Source: Lachnospiraceae bacterium
GTDB taxonomy: Bacteria > Bacillota > Clostridia > Lachnospirales > Lachnospiraceae
DNA: 64,000 bases
Direction: 5' to 3'
Assembly (NCBI GenBank): GCA_017634065.1
Contig: JAGBOC010000016.1
Span: 79,316 to 143,315 of the forward strand
Part shown: positions 52,080 to 61,000 of the stretch, one piece after another
Position numbering within the stretch: position 1 is the first letter of the stretch
How the letters are laid out: every line of letters begins with the position of its first letter
The notes under the pieces: generated by a model
The model's database searches: none
The model's input: the letters and a program-made list of their open reading frames with translations, nothing else
Told to the model about the DNA's origin: nothing
Program-made: the position numbers and the translations under genes

Positions 52080-55000
52080 TACCGGCGCCACCGCCACCAC
52101 CGCCTCCGCCACCGCCGCCACCACCGCTGTCTTTAGCCCACTGTGCTGTAAGCGTAAGGTCTTCATAGAGAACTACACTTTGTCCTCTTCTATATGTCTT
52201 GCCATCTGATCCATTCCAAACAGTAAATGAATAACCAGATCTTTCAAATGCATTTGCTTTTATAGTTATAGCTGAACCAGCTTTACCTGTAGATGGCTCC
52301 ATTGTGCCTCTACCTCTACCTCTATCGTAGTAGATATGTACATCATATGCATCAACATAGATTGCATAAACTTTGTTGTTACTTGCATCAGTATATAATG
52401 TAGTTGCTGTTATCTCATCAGTACCTGCTACATTTGTAGACCACTTTCTAAATATCTTTGATGCAGATGCTGATATAGCTTTCACAAATGATCCATCTGA
52501 ATTCTTTGGTTCGCTTGTTGAGCCGATACTGTAGTATGGTGCATCAAGATAACCGATGAACTTATTGCTTGTCTTTCCTGCTGGAAGATTTCCATTTCCA
52601 AGTTCCATCGTAATCTCTACTTCATTATTTGTCCACAATGGATAAATTGTAAAGTCAGATGTATTTCTATTTACTGTATCAACTGTATAATAATTAGTTC
52701 CGTTATATGTCTTTCTCGCATAAGGAGCAGGTATTCTTGTAGTTACAAACTTGCCTGTAAATGTATAATTAGTTCTTGTCTTTGCTGCAAATGCAGGTAA
52801 GTCAGAAAGTTTCTGGTCATATAAGATTTCAAATCTTCCTACATAAGGGTCTCCAACAAGTCCACTTGTCTCATTTTGTGCAAGAGTTACATGGTACTTA
52901 TTTCTACCCCACATAGCATAGAGTTTAACTGTTGTCTTATCACCTGGATTTATTGTCACTACTTGCTTATCTTTATAATATTTAGTTGGGTCTGCTTCTA
53001 TAGCCTCTGACTCTGATGCAGTAAGTGGAGTCTCTGACCAACCTATAAATCTATATCCAGTCAAAGTATATCCATTTTCTGAAAGTGCCTCAGCTTTCTT
53101 TCCTGAACGGCTCTGTGTTGCTGTCACTCCTCTTACTTCATTTACATAAGTACCTGGTGAAACTGGGGCATTCTTATCAAATACAATCTTGAATGGTCCT
53201 GTTTCCCACTGTGCATAAAGTGTAACTACATCATTATCGCCATATCTCAAGTTCTTAACTTTTGCCTTATCATTATATCTTAACTCTATTCTTGGAGCTG
53301 TCTCTGGGTCAGCACTACTATAGTCTACACCATTTCTATCTATCCAGTTAGAGAATGTAGAAGTTCTAACCACATATGCTACATCTGGAAGAGTAATCTC
53401 TTGGTCAAACTTGACATTAGTAATATCTGCCATCACACCAGTTGCTGATGTAGTAGCTGGATTAAACTTGATTGTATAAGTTATAGGACTCCAGTTTGCA
53501 TAGATGTCTGTGCCATGGATACTATGGTTATATATAGTATCATTTGTTACAGCGATAGCACCAGAATCTGTAGCACGTTTCTTGTTACTAAATTGTGTTG
53601 TCTTATATCCTATCTTTGATGGAGTAGTGAGATATTGCAACTTATATCCATCTGGGATCAAGATAGAGTATGTAGTAGGATTTACAGCACCTGGACGAAC
53701 AATTCTATGAGTATCTCCTGTCATACCTTTGAAGATACCTCCATTTGCATGTACAGTAACTTCATAAGTCTCATATCCTACATATAAATTATTAGTGCCA
53801 CTTACTTCTTGTTTATAAACAACCCAAGGTGTATGTGGTGTATCAATATCTCTATATGGATCTTCAACATAAACTATATCGCTATAGTTATAAGTGCTGT
53901 CAAATCCAGAAGTAGAATCGATATCATCAATTATCTTTGTTCCTCTATCCTTCACATAGTATGATAAGAGCATATCTTTAGTAGCTGTTGTAATCTTAAA
54001 TGTTTCGGTTGATGCATTTGTCACATAGATATTTCTTGTGTTACTTGCTGTTGCAAATCTGATATTGCCACTAAAGTTAATGTTTACTTTGCCATTTGCA
54101 GTAATTCCTGATGGAGTAGAAAGCTTATAAGCATATGTTGAATCATTTGCTGTATTCTTAAATACTCCGCCTCCAAGATTAAATGTAGCATCATTATTTC
54201 CTGAAAGAACATAATCGCCTATGCCATTTACAAATACGATGTCATTTGTTGTCCATTCATCAATTACTGCACTATGAGCACCTGTGAGAGTCGTAGTCGT
54301 GAATGTTCCACCATTATTGTAGATAGCATTATAGTTTCTATTAAATACTGTGTCTTTATCTATAGTAACTTTTGCATTATCAATATAGAGAACACTTCCT
54401 ACTGAAGTTGCGCGTCCGTTAGTTTCAAATCTTGAATTCTTAAATGTAATATTCTGACTGCCACCACTTACATAGATTGCACCCTTTTCAACATCTGTCA
54501 CATATGCTATAGACATTGAAGAAATTGTTACTGCTGTATTGTTATTAGCGAATGCATAAACTGTTCCAAAGTTAGCAGTATTATCATCTATTCTGTATGC
54601 ACTATCATTTACAATATAACCCTTTACATTATCAAAGTAAATTGCTCCACCAGCAGTTGCTATATTATTTGTGATTGGGATGTGGTAATTTGCACTACTC
54701 CAATCAAGTGTAGAATCTTTAAGGTAAATAGCTCCACCATTTCTTGCCTCATTATCACGTATATACATATTAGCATGTGGCTTAAATGTTGCATTATCTA
54801 CATAGATTGCTCCACCATTTGTTGCTTTGTTATTTATGATACTAAATACATAAGTATTATTCTCTGTGTAGAGGTCTCCACCCTTGATATAGATAACTCC
54901 ACCATTTGTTGCCTCGTTGTCACGCATGATGACATTAGTTTCTGCCTTTATTCGACCAGCATCCATTCTTATTGCAGAACCGTTTACACCTCTATTATTT

Positions 55001-58000
55001 CTTATGACAGTGCTGTTACTTGCAAATGTAAGTGTTGCACCATTTACATAGATTACACTTCCATCACCTGTAGATGTATTACCTTCAATTAATGCCTTAT
55101 CAATCTTAACTTCATTTGTTCCTTCAAGCGATAACATATAGTTAGAGTTTACACTATTTGTGATAGATATAGAACTAATCTTTGCATTATTTGTATTTAA
55201 TGAGATAAACTTCTTATCATTAGTTACATTATCTATATCTACATTGTCAAGAATAAACTCGGCACTATTTACAGTGATAAATCCATCTGCTTCAGTATTT
55301 GTTACATTTATTATACTTGTAGATGAGAGAACTACTCTTCCACCTGTTGCATTTATAAACTTCTGGTTATTTGTTGCTGATGTAGTTAATCCATCTACTT
55401 TTACATTATAGAAGTAAAGTTCAGCTGTTCCTGATACATTAAACATAGGTGAAACAGCTGCATTTTGTGTCGCACTATGAGTTAGAGCCGAACCTGTTCC
55501 GCCAAGTCCACAATCTGTTATATAGATTTTCTTATTAGTTAAGTTGAATAATTGAACTCCTTTTTCTGCTTTAAGTTTATAACCATTTAAGCAGATAGCA
55601 GAACCATCTGGTAGGAAGTCAAGAGCTCTTGTCACTTCAACATCTGTAGCAAGTACAAAATACTTTGTAGATGAAAGTGTATCCATCTCATCCACACTAT
55701 TTACTTCTGTAAATGATACAATACTATCATGTCTTGTTCCATCTGAATGAGTAGCAGTATCTGCCTGTAAGTTACCACAAATAGTATGATCATGACTACC
55801 AAGTATTATTAATGTATCATTTAATACTTTTACGTGGCATCTATTTCTAAACATATTCCAAATTACTTTGCGAGTTGGATCGCTTATAGAAGGTGCTATC
55901 CAGTTCTGTGCTGTTTCTGGCATACCATCTATAGTTACACGGTCAAGATATGATTCAACATTCTTTGCCACATATTGAGTAGCAATCACAGCTACATCAG
56001 TAGCTTGTTTTTTGAATGTAATTGATGCATACTCATCGCCAAGTTTTACAGATACATCTTTATATTTACCTGACTTATAAAGTCTTGTACTTGTGCCATC
56101 ATACTCTTCGTCAAGACTTATCACATCTTCTGGTACAAATACTGGTGCCTTATCAAAGCCTACTATGTTATCTTCATTCCAATATTTGAGAACTGCTAAC
56201 TCTTTATTCTGAACAGATACTGAAATATCTGATCTAGTAGAAAGCTTATGAGTTGCATCTACAAGCATACTTCCATTTGATGTCACAAAGACATTTCGAG
56301 CATAACCAGTAAATGCAAGGTTATCATTAATCTTAATTCTATCGCCTATTGATACTGTTCCTCTCTTTATGTAAAGAGCACCAGTTGCACCATTTGTATT
56401 ATTAGTAATGCTAGTCTCATCATAGATCTTAAGAGATGCATTCTCATCATCAACTATTATTGTTGAGTTAGTAGATCTATTATCTCTTATGTCTGATTTT
56501 TCGATGACAGTGTTCTTTCCATAAACTGCTATGATACTTGCCGTAGCATTTGCATTTCTAACCTTTATGTCAGACAATGTTATGTCATTTGCCTTTACCT
56601 TAATAGCCACACCATCTTTATTTCCATAAGCACCATCAATAATTAGTTTACTAATAGTTGCACGGTAAACTCCACTACTTGTATTATCTATTACAAGTGT
56701 AGGACCATCATTTCCAAGAAGTGTCAATTCATTTGTTGCATTTAATTCTGCCTTATCTAAATAGATTCCAGCACCTTCATTTCCTTTGTTCCTTGCCATA
56801 CTAAATGTAGCAAGTGTTGGATCCACTACGATACTTGCATCCTTTGCATAAATAGTTCCGTACGTAGCAATATTTTCAACTAGTTTCATCTTATCAGTTA
56901 TAACAAGTATTGCTTTATTATCTACATTAAATGCAGAACCATAGTTTGCTGTATTTCCTTTTACAAACATATCGTAAGCACTTTCAAGTCTTGCATTTCT
57001 TCCAGTGAGTTTTACTGCACTACCAGTATTGTTCTCAAATCTTGATTCTCCATCTATAGTCAGACGAACATTATCGACAGTCAATACTGCTCCTGCATCA
57101 CCATTCATACCATTTATAGTGTTTCCAATAAAGCTTACTGTTCCGATATTTATAGTATTTCTATCCACTGACAATACTGCAAGTGGAACTTCATTTCCTA
57201 TAAATGAAATACTTGCATACTTTGTATTTGTATTTCCATTTATATTTATGATAGATGTAATCGCATCTGGGTCACCGCTATTATAAACTTTGTTGTTCGT
57301 AAATGCTGTATTATAGAATGTCACATCAGCGAGATTATTAATCTTCATCCAAGTAGTTGAGCTGTCAGCATTGTCGTAAGTATTATTTCTAAATGTCACA
57401 CCATCAAATACAACTTTACCATCACGTCTTATATCCATCATCTTTGTATTTCCATCAAGTGAATCTACTGTAAAGCCTTCAATATTTACATTGTAAAGTC
57501 TTAACTCTCCACTTCTTACAAGGAAGTGATAATCAGAACTTCCTTCATCTGTGCCAACTTTTGTTGTTATAGCTCCTTTAGCTTCATTTCCTGCACAATC
57601 AGTGATAGTTAAGTTTTCTACTCTGCCAGTAGCAAGAGTCATCGCAAATCCTTTTACAAATGTAAGTTTGTATCCATTTAAGCAGATAGCATCATCAGTT
57701 GTCAGATATCTATCAAGATCTTCAGTAATCTCACAGTTAGTTGCAAGAACGAAATAGTGTTGTTTCTTTGCATCTGGAAGTCTTGAATTATCTATAAAGT
57801 CTTGCATAGAAGTAATTTCTTCCCACTCTACATCTGCATGAGTGATTCCATCAAAGTGTGCACATGACTCTGTTGATGGCAATCCACAAATCTTATGTTT
57901 ATGAACCTTATAGATAAATGAGTTATCACTTGTAAGTTTCACACTATAGTTTCCTTTTGCAAATGTCCATTCAACTTTCTTTGTTTCATCATCAGATGAT

Positions 58001-61000
58001 GGTGCAATCCAGATTTGTTTACTTATGTCTTTACCTTCTATAATTACAGGGTCTACATAAGTTGAGACATTTCTTGCTACATATTGAGTTGCTATTATCA
58101 CATCACTTACCTTAAATGTAAGAGTTCTGTAATCATCACCAAGAACTAACTCAACATCACTATAAGTTCCCTTCTTATAAATGACTCTACCAAGAGACTT
58201 ACTATTTGAAGTTATCTCAAATATCTTTGAAGGGTCATTCATAGTTTTTGCATTCTTAAACTCATCAAGACTATATTCATTCCAATATCTAAATACTGTC
58301 TTGTTATTATCAACTACATCAACATTTATCTTTGAACTTGTAGCAATTCTCTTGCCATCTACATTCTTGATAATTCCATCTCTGTAGATGAGTATAGATG
58401 CATCCCCTGCTTCACTATTACTTGCTATAACTACTTTTCCTTCTACATTAAGTGCACCGTAAAGTTTTATTGCCACACCACTTGTTATAACATTATCAAA
58501 TATATTAGTATCACCTGTAAGAGATAATTCAGCACCCGTTGCGACAGTTATTATATTATCTTTCTTTCCACTAACACTTAAGTTACTTATAGTAGATTTT
58601 GTATTTGTATAGATGAGGCTCTCAACTGTATTATCTTTCATACGACCTTCATCACTTATCTCAAGTGTTGCACTATCAAGTTCTATGATAGCATTTGCTT
58701 CATTTTCACTTATAAGCAACTTATCGCTACCAAGTCTACCTTCGCCACTAACTTTAATTAGACTTCCATCTACCACATTATTATTTGCAAGTGAAAGTGT
58801 TGATATAACTATGTTGTCGCCATCAAGTTTAAGTGTAGCAATATTTGCACTTTCTATAGTATTATCAGTAATGCTTACTGATGCTACATATACTTTTGCG
58901 AGGTCAACATCAACTAATGTATATGTAGATTCTATATCCCTTATCGTCACATTTTCAAGATAAACTCTTGCTGTACTATCAGCTTTTAATATAGATTGAC
59001 CAAGTGCAGGTGCGAAGCTCATACTTGATATAGTTACATTATACATATTAAGTCTTCCACTTATATCAAATACTTCATCTTTAATTCTTGTTACAGATGT
59101 GCTATTACCTACTATCTTGCCAGTAGCTTTGCAATCAGTAAATGTTATATCTTTATCTTTTGCAAGTGTGAGTACTGTCAAACCTTTTGCAAGTCTCATC
59201 TCGTGTCCATTTAAGCAGATGACAGAACCAGTAGCAAGTGTATCAAGTGGTCTATCAACTACTATGTCATTATTAAGTACGAAATACTTATTTGTACTAC
59301 TACTCAACATTTCATCAAGACTTGATACATCTGCGAATGATACTAATTCATCGTGAACTGTACCATCAGGATGAGCAGTAGAATCTGTAGCAGTATGTCC
59401 ACATATAGTATGACTATGTACTGTCAGAAGAGCGTATGCATCAGATGTTAGATTTACAGCATATTTTGCTCTATCCATCTCCCAAGTTGTTGTCACTCTC
59501 TCATTATCAAGCGATGGAGCTATCCATACTTGTTTATCCATTGGTCTATCATGAAGTTTTACATAGTCAACATATGAAGCAGTTCCTTTTGCTACATATT
59601 GAGTTGCTATAACAACAGGACTTGACTTCTTCTCCTTAAACATAAGTGTAGCAAAGTTAGATCCAAGTTTAAGTTTGACATTGTCATAAGTTCCTTCTTT
59701 ATAAATCTTCTTACCAGTATTTAATGTATTCTCATTATCTATATGGAATATCTCAGTAGGTGCATACATTACTCTTGTACCTGATACATCACTGAAACTT
59801 GCTATCATATTGTGATTCCAATATCTAAATACAGTATCTTCATCATATTTTGCACTTATATGTATTTCAGATCTTGATGATAATTTATCACTTGTATCAC
59901 CAATGAGTTTTCCACTATCAAGCTTTAAGTTAGAATCAATGCGGACATTATTTGCAGTCGCAACATTTCCTTTAACTATCACTGTACCACCAACTTTTAA
60001 TAATGCATTACTAAATGTTGCTATACCATCCTTACCTACCTCATTTCCTTCTATAGTTACATTATGAAGTGTCACTTCTATTTCGTCAGATGTGCTATCT
60101 GCTCCGATTATGGCTGCACTAGTATTATTATTTACTATAGAAACATTATCCAAAATTAAGTCACCTGCTGCATAGATCAAGCTTGACCTTGAACTTATAA
60201 GGTATCTATTTGCTCCTTCACCTTCAATCTTTATGTTTCTCACCGTTGGCACTCTAGTACCGACTTGTAGTGCATATATTTCTCGTCCTAATCCTGTGCT
60301 TGATATGCTATCACCTTTTACATAGTTTCCATTTAATACATACTCTTTACCATCTTCCGTATCAAGAGTAGAATCAACAAGCGTTATAGCACCACCATTA
60401 ACCGCCTCATTTCCTTTTATAATATAGTTATCATTTAATAAAATAGTAGTATCATATGCAATTATTGCTCCACCACCATATGCCCCTTTGTTATTTATGA
60501 TGCTAAATGTTGCTCTAACATCAAGTGCCGCACCATTTGAAAGGTAAATTGGAGTATAATTTTCGCCTGGCACTTCCTTATTATCACTAATGCATGATCT
60601 TGAACTTATAATCAATCCTGCATTTCTATCTAAATAAATAGCAGCATATACTAAAGAGTTTGATGCTATGGTTGTCTCACCATCAAAACTTACCACTGCA
60701 CTTTCACCAATGTCGACTACCTCTTCTACTATATTATTTGTTGCTATAAATACATTAAAGTTAGTACTTGCATTATCTTCCGCACGAACTAGTGATTCTA
60801 ATTCATTATTTCTAAATGTGAGTTTACCAAATGCCACATTAGTAAGTGTATTTACAGTTATTGCCTTTCCTAAAGTATTGTTTTCAAATGTCATCTCACC
60901 GAATGTCACACCTGTACCTGCTGCACCCACTCTATCTTTTACAACAAGTAGACTGTCATTCACGCCAGTTACATTATCCTTAAATAATACTTTGTCGTAA

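Noticed and set aside
51944-52168. Plus-strand ORF with a poly-proline run
   Set aside because: It is the antisense of the Gly13 linker of the giant gene; no ribosome binding site or promoter, and codon bias follows the minus strand.
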